The notes under the pieces were generated by a model. The model searched no databases. It saw only the letters and a list, made by a program, of their open reading frames with translations, and was not told the DNA's origin. Made by a program: the position numbers and the translations under genes. DNA of 64,000 nt from Kineococcus mangrovi (GTDB taxonomy: Bacteria; Actinomycetota; Actinomycetes; Actinomycetales; Kineococcaceae): assembly GCF_041320705.1 (NCBI RefSeq), contig NZ_JBGGTQ010000002.1:372001-436000 (forward strand), in the 5' to 3' direction. Below are positions 1 to 8,833 of this stretch, piece by piece (within the stretch, counting starts at the first letter, position 1; every line of letters begins with the position of its first letter).

Positions 1-1
1 C

Positions 2-883
2 GCGCAGGACGAGCTCATGGGCGAGATGGACGAGCTGCTGCGCGTCCAGCTCGCGGGCGAGGAGGCCGACTCCGCGCGCCAGCGCGCCTTCGAGGCGCAC
101 GCGGCCGCGATGAAGGTGGCCTCCACGTGGCACGCGACGCGGACGATCCAGACGTGCCGCGAGGCGTGCGGCGGCAACGGCTTCCTCGCCGACTCCCGGT
201 TGCCGCTGCTGAAGGCGGACACCGACGTGTTCACCACGTTCGAGGGCGACAACACCGTCCTGCTGCAGCTCGTCGCGAAGGGCCTGCTGACGAGCTACGC
301 CCAGCAGTTCTCCGACCTGGACACCCTGGGCATGGCCCGCTTCGCGACGAAGGACTTCATCTCCACCTACGCCGGGCGCAGCCCCGCGGCCTCGCTCGTC
401 GCGGACGTCGTCGAAGCCGGCCGCGCCCCCGACGACCTGCACGACCGGGCGTGGCAGATCCGGATGCTCACCGACCGGGAACGGCACGTGGTGGAGTCGC
501 TGGCCAAGCGCATGCGCAAGGCGCGCAGCAAGCCCGAGGGCGAGCGCTTCGCCGCCATCGACGACCTGCAGGACCACCTCCTGCTCGCCGGCCGGGCGCA
601 CACCGACCGCATCGTCGCCGAGGCGTTCGCCGCCGCGATCGCGCGGTGCGAGGACCCGGCCGTCGCGGCCCTGCTCTCCGACGTCTGCGACCTGCACGTG
701 CTGGCGCTGCTGGAGGCCGAGAAGGGCTGGTACCTGGAGCACCGCCGCATGACCACGTTGCGCGCCAAGGCCATCACGAGCGCCGTCAACGCGCTGTGCC
801 GCAAGCTGCGCCCGCGCACCGAGGAACTGCTCGCCGGGTTCGGGACGCCGCGGCACTGGCTGGGGTCGCGCCTGGTCGGCTGA
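2..883 (+). CDS. Acyl-CoA oxidase/dehydrogenase family protein, C-terminal part
   Basis: The reading frame is open from the left edge, so the N-terminus and start lie outside the window. The visible roughly 293 residues include the segment CREACGGNGF followed by TTFEGDNTVLLQLVAKGLL. This is the conserved C-terminal flavin-binding region of acyl-CoA oxidases and dehydrogenases (the CGG.G and FEGDN..L motifs). A long helical tail follows, which is more typical of peroxisomal-type acyl-CoA oxidases than of short-chain dehydrogenases. By family it would catalyse the first, FAD-dependent oxidation step of fatty acyl-CoA beta-oxidation. The substrate chain length cannot be judged. The next gene on the same strand begins 52 bases downstream. 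Confidence 0.85.
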   Translation, partial: AQDELMGEMDELLRVQLAGEEADSARQRAFEAHAAAMKVASTWHATRTIQTCREACGGNGFLADSRLPLLKADTDVFTTFEGDNTVLLQLVAKGLLTSYAQQFSDLDTLGMARFATKDFISTYAGRSPAASLVADVVEAGRAPDDLHDRAWQIRMLTDRERHVVESLAKRMRKARSKPEGERFAAIDDLQDHLLLAGRAHTDRIVAEAFAAAIARCEDPAVAALLSDVCDLHVLALLEAEKGWYLEHRRMTTLRAKAITSAVNALCRKLRPRTEELLAGFGTPRHWLGSRLVG

Positions 884-935
884 CCGGGGGGCGCGTGCCG
901 GTGCTGCGGGCGCGCTGAGGACGTAGCCTGCGTCC

Positions 936-1985
936 GTGCACGGTGAGTACAAGGTCCCGGGCGGCAAGCTCGTCGTCGTCGACCTCGACGTCCGGGACGG
1001 CCGGCTCGCCGACGTCCGGCTGAGCGGGGACTTCTTCCTCGAACCCGACGACGCCCTGGAGTCGATCGACGCGGCCCTGACGGGGTTGCCGGCCGACGCG
1101 GAGGCGGCCGACGTCGCCGGCCGGGTCCGTTCGGCCCTGCCCCGCGGCGCGGTGCTCCTGGGGTTCACCCCCGAGGCCGTCGCGACGACGGTCCGCCGCG
1201 CCGTCGGCGGGGCCACCGGCTGGCTCGACCACGACTGGCGGTTCGTCCACACCGGTCCGCAGTCCCCGCTGACGCACATGGCCCTCGACGAGGTGCTGAC
1301 GCGGGAGGTGGCCGCGGGCCGGCGCGGGCCGACCCTGCGGGTGTGGGAGTGGGCGAGCCCGGCCGTCGTCCTCGGCAGCTTCCAGTCCGTGCTCAACGAG
1401 GTGGACCGCGAGGCCGCCGACCGGCTCGGGGTCGAGGTCGTGCGCCGGGTCTCCGGGGGCGGGGCGATGTTCGTCGAACCCGGGAACACCATCACGTACT
1501 CGCTCTACGCACCGGGTTCCCTCGTCGAGGGCCTGAGCTTCACCGAGTCCTACGCGTTCCTCGACGACTGGGTGCTCGTCGCCCTCGGCGACCTGGGGGT
1601 CAGGGCCTGGTACCAGCCCATCAACGACATCACGACCGACCAGGGCAAGATCGCCGGGGCGGCGCAGAAGCGGCTCGGTGACGGGACCGTCCTGCACCAC
1701 GTGACGATGTCCTACGACATCGACGCCGCGAAGATGCTGCAGGTCCTGCGGATCGGCCGGGAGAAGCTGTCGGGCAAGGGGCTGGCCAGCGCCGCCAAGC
1801 GCGTCGACCCCCTGCGCCGGCAGACGGGCCTGCCGCGCGAGGAGGTCATCGACTCGATGGTCGCGACGTTCCGCCGCCAGTACGGGCTGACCGACGGGCC
1901 GCTGACGGAGGCCGAGCTCGCCGCGGCGGGCGAGCTCGTGCGCACGAAGTTCGCGACGCCGGCGTGGACCGGCCGCATCCCCTGA
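936..1985 (+). CDS. Lipoate-protein ligase A family protein with N-terminal accessory domain
   Basis: 349 residues from a GTG start. Residues 1 to about 85 resemble the small accessory domain usually found at the C-terminus of LplA (a GKLV.VD motif, then a helical part). The catalytic biotin/lipoate transferase domain follows, with THMALDEVL, RRVSGGGAMFVEPGN and a ligand-binding lysine in ITTDQGKIAGAAQKR. The order of the two domains is therefore reversed relative to E. coli LplA. The likely role is attachment of lipoate or octanoate to E2 or GcvH domains, and the glycine-cleavage gene gcvT lies elsewhere in this window. The exact donor is not decidable from sequence. Its stop codon lies 2 bases from the convergent CoA-transferase gene. 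Confidence 0.8.
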   Translation: MHGEYKVPGGKLVVVDLDVRDGRLADVRLSGDFFLEPDDALESIDAALTGLPADAEAADVAGRVRSALPRGAVLLGFTPEAVATTVRRAVGGATGWLDHDWRFVHTGPQSPLTHMALDEVLTREVAAGRRGPTLRVWEWASPAVVLGSFQSVLNEVDREAADRLGVEVVRRVSGGGAMFVEPGNTITYSLYAPGSLVEGLSFTESYAFLDDWVLVALGDLGVRAWYQPINDITTDQGKIAGAAQKRLGDGTVLHHVTMSYDIDAAKMLQVLRIGREKLSGKGLASAAKRVDPLRRQTGLPREEVIDSMVATFRRQYGLTDGPLTEAELAAAGELVRTKFATPAWTGRIP

Positions 1986-1987
1986 GG

Positions 1988-2626
1988 TCAGCCTCCGGCC
2001 ACCGTGAACGCGGCCCCCGTCAGCGCGCGCAAGGATTCGACGTCCTCCCCCTCGGCGACGTCGACGAGCACCAACCCGGCGTCGGTGACGTCGAACACCG
2101 CCCGGTCGGTGATGACGCGGTCCACGACGCCCTTCCCGGTCAACGGCAGGTCGCACTCCTGCACGAGCTTGGGCGACCCGTCGCGGGCGACGTGCTCCAT
2201 GACGACGACGACGCGCGGGGTCCCGGCGACGAGGTCCATCGCCCCGCCCATGCCCTTGACCATCTTCCCCGGCACCTGCCAGTTCGCGAGGTCGCCGCAC
2301 GCCGACACCTGCAGCGCACCGAGGACGGCGACGGCGACGTGGCCGCCACGGATCATCCCGAAGCTCGTCGCCGAGTCGAACACGCTGCCGCCCGGCAGGA
2401 TCGTCACCGTCTGCTTGCCGGCGTTGACGAGGTCGGGGTCCTCCTCCCCCTCGTAGGGCCAGGGGCCCGTGCCGAGCAGGCCGTTCTCGCTCTGCAGCAC
2501 GACGCGGACCCCGGGCGGCAGGTGGTTGGCCACCAGGGTGGGGATGCCGATGCCGAGGTTCACGTGGTCACCGTCGCGCAGCTCCGCGGCGGCGCGGGCG
2601 GCCATCTGCGCACGCGACCAGGTCAC
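1988..2626 (-). CDS. 3-oxoacid CoA-transferase family, subunit B
   Basis: 212 residues from a GTG start. The protein carries the class I CoA-transferase beta-subunit signature: [14 protein letters not shown] near the N-terminus and [12 protein letters not shown], in which Glu47 is the expected glutamyl-CoA nucleophile. It pairs with the alpha subunit encoded immediately upstream, whose stop overlaps this start by 4 bp. The enzyme moves CoA from succinyl-CoA (or acetyl-CoA) to an organic acid. As the last gene of a ring-cleavage operon it probably activates the final acid of that pathway. Family members include PcaIJ and ScoAB; sequence alone does not choose the substrate. Confidence 0.88.
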   Translation of the reverse strand: MTWSRAQMAARAAAELRDGDHVNLGIGIPTLVANHLPPGVRVVLQSENGLLGTGPWPYEGEEDPDLVNAGKQTVTILPGGSVFDSATSFGMIRGGHVAVAVLGALQVSACGDLANWQVPGKMVKGMGGAMDLVAGTPRVVVVMEHVARDGSPKLVQECDLPLTGKGVVDRVITDRAVFDVTDAGLVLVDVAEGEDVESLRALTGAAFTVAGG

Positions 2627-3336
2627 GTGCCCACCTCCTCGCGCCGGCGGACCGTGCGTTGCTCCACGGGTCTGTCGCGGTCGGTCCGCACGACCGACGT
2701 CACGAAGACCCCGGGGGTGTGGACGTCGTCGGGGTGCAGGAAACCCCCCTCGTCCAGGACGCGCTCGGCCTCGACGACCGTGACGGGTGCCGCGGTGGCG
2801 ACCAGCGGGTTGAAGTTCCTGGCCGTGAGCCGGTAGCGCAGGTTCCCGGCGCGGTCGGCCGTCGCGGCGTGGACGAGCGCGAGGTCGGCGACGATCCCGC
2901 GCTCCTGCAGGTAGGTGCGACCGTCGAACTCCGCGGTCGGTTTCCCCTCGGCCACGGTCGTCCCGACGCCGGTGGGGGTGTAGAACGCGGGGATCCCGGC
3001 GCCGCCGGCGCGCAGCCGTTCGGCGAGGGTCCCCTGGGGCACGAACTCGACGTCGAGGTCACCGTCGAGGTAGCGCCGGGCGAACAGCTTGTTCTCGCCC
3101 ACGTAGGAGGCGAGGACCTTGACCACCTGGTCGTTCTCCAGGAGAACGCCGAGGCCCTGTCCGTCCACCCCCATGTTGTTCGAGACGATCGTCAGGTCGC
3201 GGACCCCGGAGTCCCGCACGGCGTCGACGAGCGCGAACGGCACCCCGCACAACCCGAAACCGCCGACGGCGATCGTCATGCCGTCGCGCAGGACCCCGGC
3301 CAGCGCCTGCGCCGGGCTCTCCAGCAGCCTGCTCAC
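2623..3336 (-). CDS. 3-oxoacid CoA-transferase family, subunit A
   Basis: 237 residues. I chose the GTG at 3336 because the protein then begins as family members do and the start overlaps the stop of the upstream FAH gene by 4 bp. Visible motifs are the glycine-rich [15 protein letters not shown] near residue 25, the NNMGVDG turn, and the CoA-binding GVGT and LALVHAA regions. This is the non-catalytic CoA-binding alpha subunit that partners the beta subunit encoded next to it. The frame remains open well upstream, but that extension is arginine-rich shadow sequence inside the FAH gene and has no family similarity. Confidence 0.88.
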   Translation of the reverse strand: MSRLLESPAQALAGVLRDGMTIAVGGFGLCGVPFALVDAVRDSGVRDLTIVSNNMGVDGQGLGVLLENDQVVKVLASYVGENKLFARRYLDGDLDVEFVPQGTLAERLRAGGAGIPAFYTPTGVGTTVAEGKPTAEFDGRTYLQERGIVADLALVHAATADRAGNLRYRLTARNFNPLVATAAPVTVVEAERVLDEGGFLHPDDVHTPGVFVTSVVRTDRDRPVEQRTVRRREEVGT

Positions 3337-4343
3337 GCCGCCCGCCCCCCGTTCCTCTCGCGCCGGCGCGACCGGGCACGGGCTCGGGGCACGACCGGCA
3401 GGTCCGTCAGGTCCGAGCCGGCGACCACCCTGTTCTCCACGCTCCCGATGCCCTCCACGTCCAGCCGCACGACGTTGCCCGGCCGCAGCGGCGGCGGGTC
3501 CTGGCGGCCCCGACGTCCCCACAGCTCGGCCAGGCACCCGCCGTTGCCGCAGGTCCCCGACCCCAGCACGTCACCGGGACGCACCCACGTCCCCCGGGAG
3601 GCGTAGGCGATCATCTCCTCGAACGTCCAGCCCGCGTTCGACAGCAGGTCGTGCCCGACCTGCTCCCCGTCGATCGAGGCCCGCAGCCGCAGGGCGAGGA
3701 AACCTTCCTCGTCGCGGAACCCCTCCAGCTCGTCGGGGGTGACGATCCACGGCCCGAGCGTCGTGGCCGAGTCCTTGCCCTTGGCCGGCCCGAGGTTGAC
3801 CTTCATCTCGCGCCGCTGCAGGTCACGGGCCGACCAGTCGTTGAGGACGGTGTAGCCGAACACGTGCCGCGCGGCCCGTGCCGGGTCCACGTCGCGGCCG
3901 GCGGCGCCGACGACGACGGCGACCTCGAGCTCGAAGTCGAAGGCGGCGCACCCGGGCGGGACGGGGACGTCGTCGTGGGCGCCGACGAGCCCGTGCGGGT
4001 TCGTGAAGTAGAACGTCGGCGCCTGGTACCACTCGGGGGCCACCCCGCCCCCGGCGGCGCCGTCGACGCTGCGGACGACCCCCTCGACGTGCTCCTCGAA
4101 GGTGACGAAGTCGCGCACCGACGGCGGCTGGACGGGGGGCAGCAACCGGACGGAGGACACCGGGACGGCGTCGCTGGACCGCAACGCCCAGTCGGTCGCC
4201 TCCCGCGCCGCGCCGTGGTCCCCCCCGGCCAGGTCGACGACGGTCGTCGTGCCCCGCAACGCGTGCAGCACCTCGGCGCCGGGGTCGCCGGCGACGGCGG
4301 CCGTGACCTCGCGGCCCTGGAGGAGAGCCCGGGCGAACCTCAC
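3333..4343 (-). CDS. Fumarylacetoacetate hydrolase (FAH) family protein
   Basis: 336 residues from a GTG at 4343 whose bases overlap the upstream stop codon. The C-terminal FAH fold is clear. FELEVAVVVG supplies the paired glutamates of the metal site and NDWSARDLQ the aspartate region, followed by GKDSATTLGPWIVTPDEL and a GSGTCGNGG loop that contributes to the active site. FAH-family enzymes hydrolyse C-C bonds of acylpyruvates or act as hydratases/decarboxylases on ring-cleavage products, usually with Mg or Mn. In this operon it most likely acts on the product of the alpha/beta hydrolase or extradiol dioxygenase. Confidence 0.88.
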   Translation of the reverse strand: MRFARALLQGREVTAAVAGDPGAEVLHALRGTTTVVDLAGGDHGAAREATDWALRSSDAVPVSSVRLLPPVQPPSVRDFVTFEEHVEGVVRSVDGAAGGGVAPEWYQAPTFYFTNPHGLVGAHDDVPVPPGCAAFDFELEVAVVVGAAGRDVDPARAARHVFGYTVLNDWSARDLQRREMKVNLGPAKGKDSATTLGPWIVTPDELEGFRDEEGFLALRLRASIDGEQVGHDLLSNAGWTFEEMIAYASRGTWVRPGDVLGSGTCGNGGCLAELWGRRGRQDPPPLRPGNVVRLDVEGIGSVENRVVAGSDLTDLPVVPRARARSRRRERNGGRAA

Positions 4344-5482
4344 GCCGGCACCTCCACGAGAGCGGAGATGCGCCGCAGCAACCCCGGGACGTCGGCCTGC
4401 TCGCGCGGGGTGCGGTCGAGCATCCAGCGCCCGATCTGCACCGACGCGTCCACCACCTGGCGCGCCCGGTCCCGCCGTCGGTCGGCGTAGCGGACCAGGA
4501 CGTCCTCGTCCCACACCGGGGCCTGCAGCAGCAGGTCGGCCAGGACGGCGGAGTCCTCCAGCGCCTGCGCGGCCCCCTGCGCGATGGTGGGCGGGCAGGA
4601 GTGCACGGCGTCCCCGACGAGCACCACGCGGCCGCGGTGCCAGGGCCCCTCGACGAGGTGGGTCTCGAAACGCGTGTAGTTCACGGGCGTGTCCGCGGTC
4701 AGGCTGTCCCGCAGCGCGTCCCAGGGCCCGTGGTAGGCCGAGGCGAGACCGCGCACGACCTCGACCTGCTCGGCGCGGGTGAGCCCGGAACGGTCCTGCA
4801 CGTCCTCGACGAGGTAGGCGTAGACCGAGTCCGGCCCCGTCGGGCAGTACCCCGCGATGTGGCAGGGCCCCCCGTAGGTGAGGTCGGTGCGGACGACGTC
4901 GGCGGGCCGGGGCAGGCTCACCCGCCAGATGCCCATGCCCGTGCCCTCGGGTTCGGCGTCGATGCCGACGGTGCGGCGCGTCCACGAGCGGATCCCGTCG
5001 GCGCCGACGACGAGGTCGTACCGGCGGGCCGCAGCGTCGGAGAACGTCACGTCGACGCCGTCGGCGTCCTGCTCCAGCCCGGTCGCCGCGACCCCGAGGC
5101 GCAGCCTCGCCCCGGCCTCGACCGCGAGGTCGAGCACGATCCCCGCGAGGGCGGGCCGGGACATGCCCAGGGTCGCGGGCAGGTCCGGGCCACCCGTGCG
5201 GACGTCCGGCACCTCGGCCAGCAGCGTCCCGGCCGCGTCGGGGGCGCGCAGGCCCAGGGAGTCGAAGGCGAACCCGCGCGCCGACACCTCCGGCCAGGCC
5301 CCCAGGTCGCGCAGCACCCGCAGGGCGTTGCCCTGCAGGGTGATGCCGGACCCGGTGTCGGTCGTGCCGGGCCGGGCCTCGACGACCTCGACCTCCACCC
5401 CGGACCGGGCCAGCAGGACGGCCGCGGCGCAACCGGCGACGCCGGCCCCCACGACGAGGACGGAACGAACGGCGGGCGTCAT
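4340..5482 (-). CDS. FAD-dependent aromatic-ring monooxygenase family
   Basis: 380 residues with the class A flavoprotein hydroxylase layout. The N-terminal dinucleotide-binding loop is VVGAGVAG (residues 9-16), followed by an acidic residue in VVEARPG. The DG fingerprint LVVGADGIRS lies near residue 160, and GDAVHSCPPTIAQGAAQALED, which binds the FAD ribityl chain, near residue 290. Such enzymes insert one oxygen from O2 into phenolic or pyridine rings using NAD(P)H. Its place in the operon suggests it hydroxylates the aromatic substrate to give the diol for ring cleavage. The substrate is unknown. The stop overlaps the next start by 4 bp. Confidence 0.87.
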   Translation of the reverse strand: MTPAVRSVLVVGAGVAGCAAAVLLARSGVEVEVVEARPGTTDTGSGITLQGNALRVLRDLGAWPEVSARGFAFDSLGLRAPDAAGTLLAEVPDVRTGGPDLPATLGMSRPALAGIVLDLAVEAGARLRLGVAATGLEQDADGVDVTFSDAAARRYDLVVGADGIRSWTRRTVGIDAEPEGTGMGIWRVSLPRPADVVRTDLTYGGPCHIAGYCPTGPDSVYAYLVEDVQDRSGLTRAEQVEVVRGLASAYHGPWDALRDSLTADTPVNYTRFETHLVEGPWHRGRVVLVGDAVHSCPPTIAQGAAQALEDSAVLADLLLQAPVWDEDVLVRYADRRRDRARQVVDASVQIGRWMLDRTPREQADVPGLLRRISALVEVPA

Positions 5483-5508
5483 CGCCCCACCTCCTCAGGA
5501 TCGTCGGA

Positions 5509-6501
5509 CTACTTCAGGGCCAGCGGGTTCAGGGGCGCACCGACCGCCCCCGTGACGGGCAGCGGGGCCGCGACGAGGAGGAACTCGTGCACGCCGTCCG
5601 CGGCGCAGTCGGCGGCGAGCTCCTCCAGCGCCCACATCTCCCCGACGAACAGACCCATGTTGGGGATCACCACCTGGTGCAGCGGCTGGAACGCCACGTC
5701 GAACTCGTTCGGTCGGACCTCGAAGCCCCACGTGTCCGTCGCCACGGCCGCGACGTCGTGCGCGTGCAGCCAGTCGGCCGTCCGGAACGACATCCCGGGG
5801 GCGGGTCCCCCGGCGTAGTCACCCCAGCCCTCGCGCAGCACGCGGCCGTACTGGCCGGTGCGGACCAGCAGCAGGTCCCCCGCCCCCACCTCGAGGCCCT
5901 GCGCGGCGCAGGTGGCGTCGAGGTGCTCGGGGGTGATCGCGAAACCGTCCGGGAGTTCCCCGCCCGTCCCGGCCGGGTCGTCCCCGAACAGCCGGCCGAC
6001 GTCGAGCAGCACACCGCGGCCGGCGAAGTCGGCCGCGACCGTCTCGATCCCCGTCACCCCGTCACCGAGGGACGTCACGACGGCCCCCGCCCGGCGGCCG
6101 TTCCAGGCACGGCCGTGGTCGAAGATGTGCCCGAGCCCGTCCCACTGCGTCGAGCACTGCAGCGGCATCGCGACCACGTCGTCGGCGCCGCCGATGCCGT
6201 GCGGGAACCCCTGGACCCCCGCCTCGGCGTCGGTCCCCGTGTCCAGCATGGTGTGCACCGGGTTGGTGCGGCGACGCCAGCCCTTCTGCGGCCCGTCCAC
6301 GGAGAACTGCTGGGCCAGGGAGAACACGCGCCCCCGCCGGACGAGTCCGGCCGCGGCGCGACGGTGCTCGTCCGTGATGAGGTTCAAGGTCCCCTTGACG
6401 TCGTCCTCGCCCCAGCGGCCCCAGTTCGAGACGCGGGTGACGGCCGCCGCCACCGCCCCCTCGGGGTCGGTGCGGTCCGGCGCCAGGGGTCCGGCCGTCA
6501 C
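5509..6501 (-). CDS. Cyclase-family (kynurenine formamidase-like) hydrolase
   Basis: 330 residues. The sequence matches the larger members of the cyclase family (PF04199). It has a WG..D..GTLNLIT N-terminal region, the metal-site stretch STQWDGLGHIFD, where the canonical HxGTHxDxPxH motif is degenerate, and a C-terminal EVRPNEFDVAFQPLHQVVIPNMG. Family members are metal-dependent hydrolases of amides, esters or lactones, such as kynurenine formamidase and isatin hydrolase. In this operon it may open a lactone or hydrolyse an amide intermediate. Replacement of the first motif histidine is common in this subgroup, so activity should not be assumed lost. Confidence 0.82.
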   Translation of the reverse strand: MTAGPLAPDRTDPEGAVAAAVTRVSNWGRWGEDDVKGTLNLITDEHRRAAAGLVRRGRVFSLAQQFSVDGPQKGWRRRTNPVHTMLDTGTDAEAGVQGFPHGIGGADDVVAMPLQCSTQWDGLGHIFDHGRAWNGRRAGAVVTSLGDGVTGIETVAADFAGRGVLLDVGRLFGDDPAGTGGELPDGFAITPEHLDATCAAQGLEVGAGDLLLVRTGQYGRVLREGWGDYAGGPAPGMSFRTADWLHAHDVAAVATDTWGFEVRPNEFDVAFQPLHQVVIPNMGLFVGEMWALEELAADCAADGVHEFLLVAAPLPVTGAVGAPLNPLALK

Positions 6502-7652
6502 GACGTGCTCCCGCCGAGGCGTTCGGCGACCCAGTCGGCGATGAGGTCGGTGGCCACCGCCCCGTTGTCGACGCTGGAGTGCGCGGTGCCGCCCGTGCGG
6601 TCGGTGAACACCACGAGTTCACGGTCCGGGGAGTTCACGAGCTGCTCGTACGTGCGGTGCGCGTACCGCAGCGGGATCTGCCGGTCGTGCTCCCCGTGGG
6701 TGACGAGGAACGGGACGCGGATGCGGTCCAGGACCCCGTCGAGGTGCACGCGTTCGGCGACCTCGAAGAAGTCGTCGAGGTCCTCGGTGCCCCAGACCCA
6801 CTGCACGTGGTCCCAGTAGTGCGGCACGGGCCGCTCACCCTCGCGCTCGCGGCGCGCCTTCTGCACCGCGCGCCAGTCGTGGTTGGCGCCCCAGGCCACG
6901 CCGAGGGCGAAGCGGGGTTCGAACGCGACCGCCCGTGGCGCGTAGTACCCGCCGAGGGAGACGCCGAGCAGGCCGACGCGGTCGGCGTCCACGTCCTCGC
7001 GCGCGGCGAGGAACTCGTAGACCGGGCTGGCCCAGCGCTCGGACTCCGGGACGGCGTGCAGGTCGTGCAACCGCAGCGCCTCCCCCGTGCCCGGCTGGTC
7101 CAGGGACAGCGTGGAGACCCCGCGGGCGGCGAGCTTGGCGCCCGGACCGGTGCGGTGGAGCATCTCCTTGGTCGAGTCCAGGCCGTTCACCATGACGAGC
7201 AGGGGTTTCGGGCCGTCACCGGGGGCCCGGGTCAGGATCCCCGACAGGACGGTCCCCTCGTAGGGGATCTCGACGCGTTCGGCGTTCTCCCGCGCCAGCT
7301 CGACGCCGCGGTCGAACGTCCGCCGGAACTTGGCGTACAGCGCGACGCGCGGGGCGTGCCCGGCGGCCTGCATGCGCTCGCCCGTGAGGAAGTAGGTCGC
7401 GGCACGACCCAGCTTCTGGCCCGCGGACAGCAGGCGGCCGGCGGCCTCGTCCTCGGCGGCCAGCTCGACGAGGGTGTCCCCCTGCGCCTCCCAGGCCGCC
7501 ATGAGCTCGGCGGTGCCGGCGTCCTCGCCGCGGGAGGCGGCCTCCAGGAGCGGGCGGCAGACCGTGTCGACCTCACCGATGCGCGCCCCCATCTCCATGG
7601 CGAGGTTCACGGAGAGGTTCCACACGTAGTTCCCGGGGAAGTACTGGAACAC
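6498..7652 (-). CDS. Alpha/beta-hydrolase of the C-C or ester hydrolase type
   Basis: 384 residues. An N-terminal helical cap of about 125 residues precedes the alpha/beta-hydrolase core. The nucleophile elbow is GVSLGG with Ser232, the acid is probably the aspartate in THGEHDRQIPL, and the histidine lies in GGTAHSSVDN. Overall design and length recall 2,6-dihydroxypseudooxynicotine hydrolase and related C-C bond hydrolases, which use a helical N-terminal region. Together with the neighbouring extradiol dioxygenase it probably cleaves a carbon-carbon bond of a ring-fission product or an acylated aromatic. The stop overlaps the start of the cyclase gene by 4 bp. Confidence 0.83.
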   Translation of the reverse strand: MFQYFPGNYVWNLSVNLAMEMGARIGEVDTVCRPLLEAASRGEDAGTAELMAAWEAQGDTLVELAAEDEAAGRLLSAGQKLGRAATYFLTGERMQAAGHAPRVALYAKFRRTFDRGVELARENAERVEIPYEGTVLSGILTRAPGDGPKPLLVMVNGLDSTKEMLHRTGPGAKLAARGVSTLSLDQPGTGEALRLHDLHAVPESERWASPVYEFLAAREDVDADRVGLLGVSLGGYYAPRAVAFEPRFALGVAWGANHDWRAVQKARREREGERPVPHYWDHVQWVWGTEDLDDFFEVAERVHLDGVLDRIRVPFLVTHGEHDRQIPLRYAHRTYEQLVNSPDRELVVFTDRTGGTAHSSVDNGAVATDLIADWVAERLGGSTS

Positions 7653-7662
7653 GACGGCCCCC

Positions 7663-8688
7663 TCAGCCCTGGCCCTGGAGGGCGTACGGGTTCAGCAGCG
7701 CCTCCTCGGTGCCGGGCAGGACGCCCTCCTCCGTGGCGGTGGGGCGACCCGGGTCCGGCGGGAAGGACTCGGTCATCGACATCGGCATGGCGCCGTTGCG
7801 GTAGATGCTGTTCGACCCCATCGACGGCTTCCAGGTGTTCGGCTCCCAGTCCGGCACGTAGTTGCGGTAGCCGCCGGTGTTGAGCTCGACGCGCATGCCG
7901 CCGGGTTCGCGGAAGTACAGGAACGTCTGCTCCCCGACCCCGTGGATGGACGGGCCGTACTCGATGTCGACCCCGTTCTCCATGAGGACGTCCGCGGCCA
8001 CGAGGAGCTCCTGGTGGCTGTCGGTCCAGAACGCGACGTGGTTGACGCGACCGCCGAGCTGGGAGGAGTCCAGCACGCAGCCGAGGTCGTGGGACTTCTC
8101 GTTCGTCGTGAGGACGCCGAACACCGTGACGGGCGCGTGGTCGAGCTCGGTGAACGCCATGGTGCGGAACCCGAGCACCTTCGAGTACCAGGCCGCGAAA
8201 CCCTTGACGTCGGTGGCCGCGACGGTGACGTGGTCGAGGAACCGGGGCGCCGCGGCGTGCGAGGAGCGCTTCTCCGGACGGTCGGGGAACACCGAGACCA
8301 GCCCGGCCGGCGCCGAGTGCCTCGGGACGTCCCAGTAGACCTCCATGGTGTGGCCGTAGGGGCCCGTGAAGCGGAACGAGCGGCCGTGTCCCTGCCGCCC
8401 CTGCGACCAGGTGCCCTCGACGCCCTCGGCGGCCACGCGGCGCGCGACCTCCTCGACGGCGTCCTCGCTCGTGGTGCGCCAGGCCATCGTCAGCAGAGCC
8501 GGCTGCTCGCCCGGCGTCACGACGAGGCTGTACGGGTAGTGGTCGCCCCAGCAGCGCAGGTAGGCGCTGCCCTCGTCGTCGCGGTGGACCTCGCGCAGAC
8601 CGAAACCCTTCTCGAAGAAGGTGACCGACGCGTCGACGTCGGGAGAGGAGATCTCCAGGTGGGCGAGGTGGGCCAGCAGGTTCGTCAT
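7663..8688 (-). CDS. Extradiol ring-cleavage dioxygenase (VOC superfamily)
   Basis: 341 residues with two vicinal-oxygen-chelate repeats. The iron ligands expected of type I extradiol dioxygenases are present: His153 (FLDHVTVA), His217 (RVNHVAFW) and Glu268 (GMRVELN). These match the usual H-H-E spacing of catechol 2,3-dioxygenases. I chose ATG 8688 because a GAGGA ribosome site lies about 7 bases upstream; an in-frame start at 8712 is possible. The family cleaves catechols next to the two hydroxyls with Fe(II) and O2. It is the first gene of a seven-gene operon running to 1988 and defines that operon as an aromatic catabolic pathway. Confidence 0.9.
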   Translation of the reverse strand: MTNLLAHLAHLEISSPDVDASVTFFEKGFGLREVHRDDEGSAYLRCWGDHYPYSLVVTPGEQPALLTMAWRTTSEDAVEEVARRVAAEGVEGTWSQGRQGHGRSFRFTGPYGHTMEVYWDVPRHSAPAGLVSVFPDRPEKRSSHAAAPRFLDHVTVAATDVKGFAAWYSKVLGFRTMAFTELDHAPVTVFGVLTTNEKSHDLGCVLDSSQLGGRVNHVAFWTDSHQELLVAADVLMENGVDIEYGPSIHGVGEQTFLYFREPGGMRVELNTGGYRNYVPDWEPNTWKPSMGSNSIYRNGAMPMSMTESFPPDPGRPTATEEGVLPGTEEALLNPYALQGQG

Positions 8689-8833
8689 CGAACGGTCCTC
8701 TCGAACGGTCATCTCTGGTGCGTCGTGGGCGGCGCGGGCGCCGGGGCCGTCCCGGAGGCGCTGCGTCGCGGCCTGGCAGCACTCTCCGCCACGCCGGAGG
8801 CATCAGGGAAGGTCGACTTGGCGATGCCGGTCA

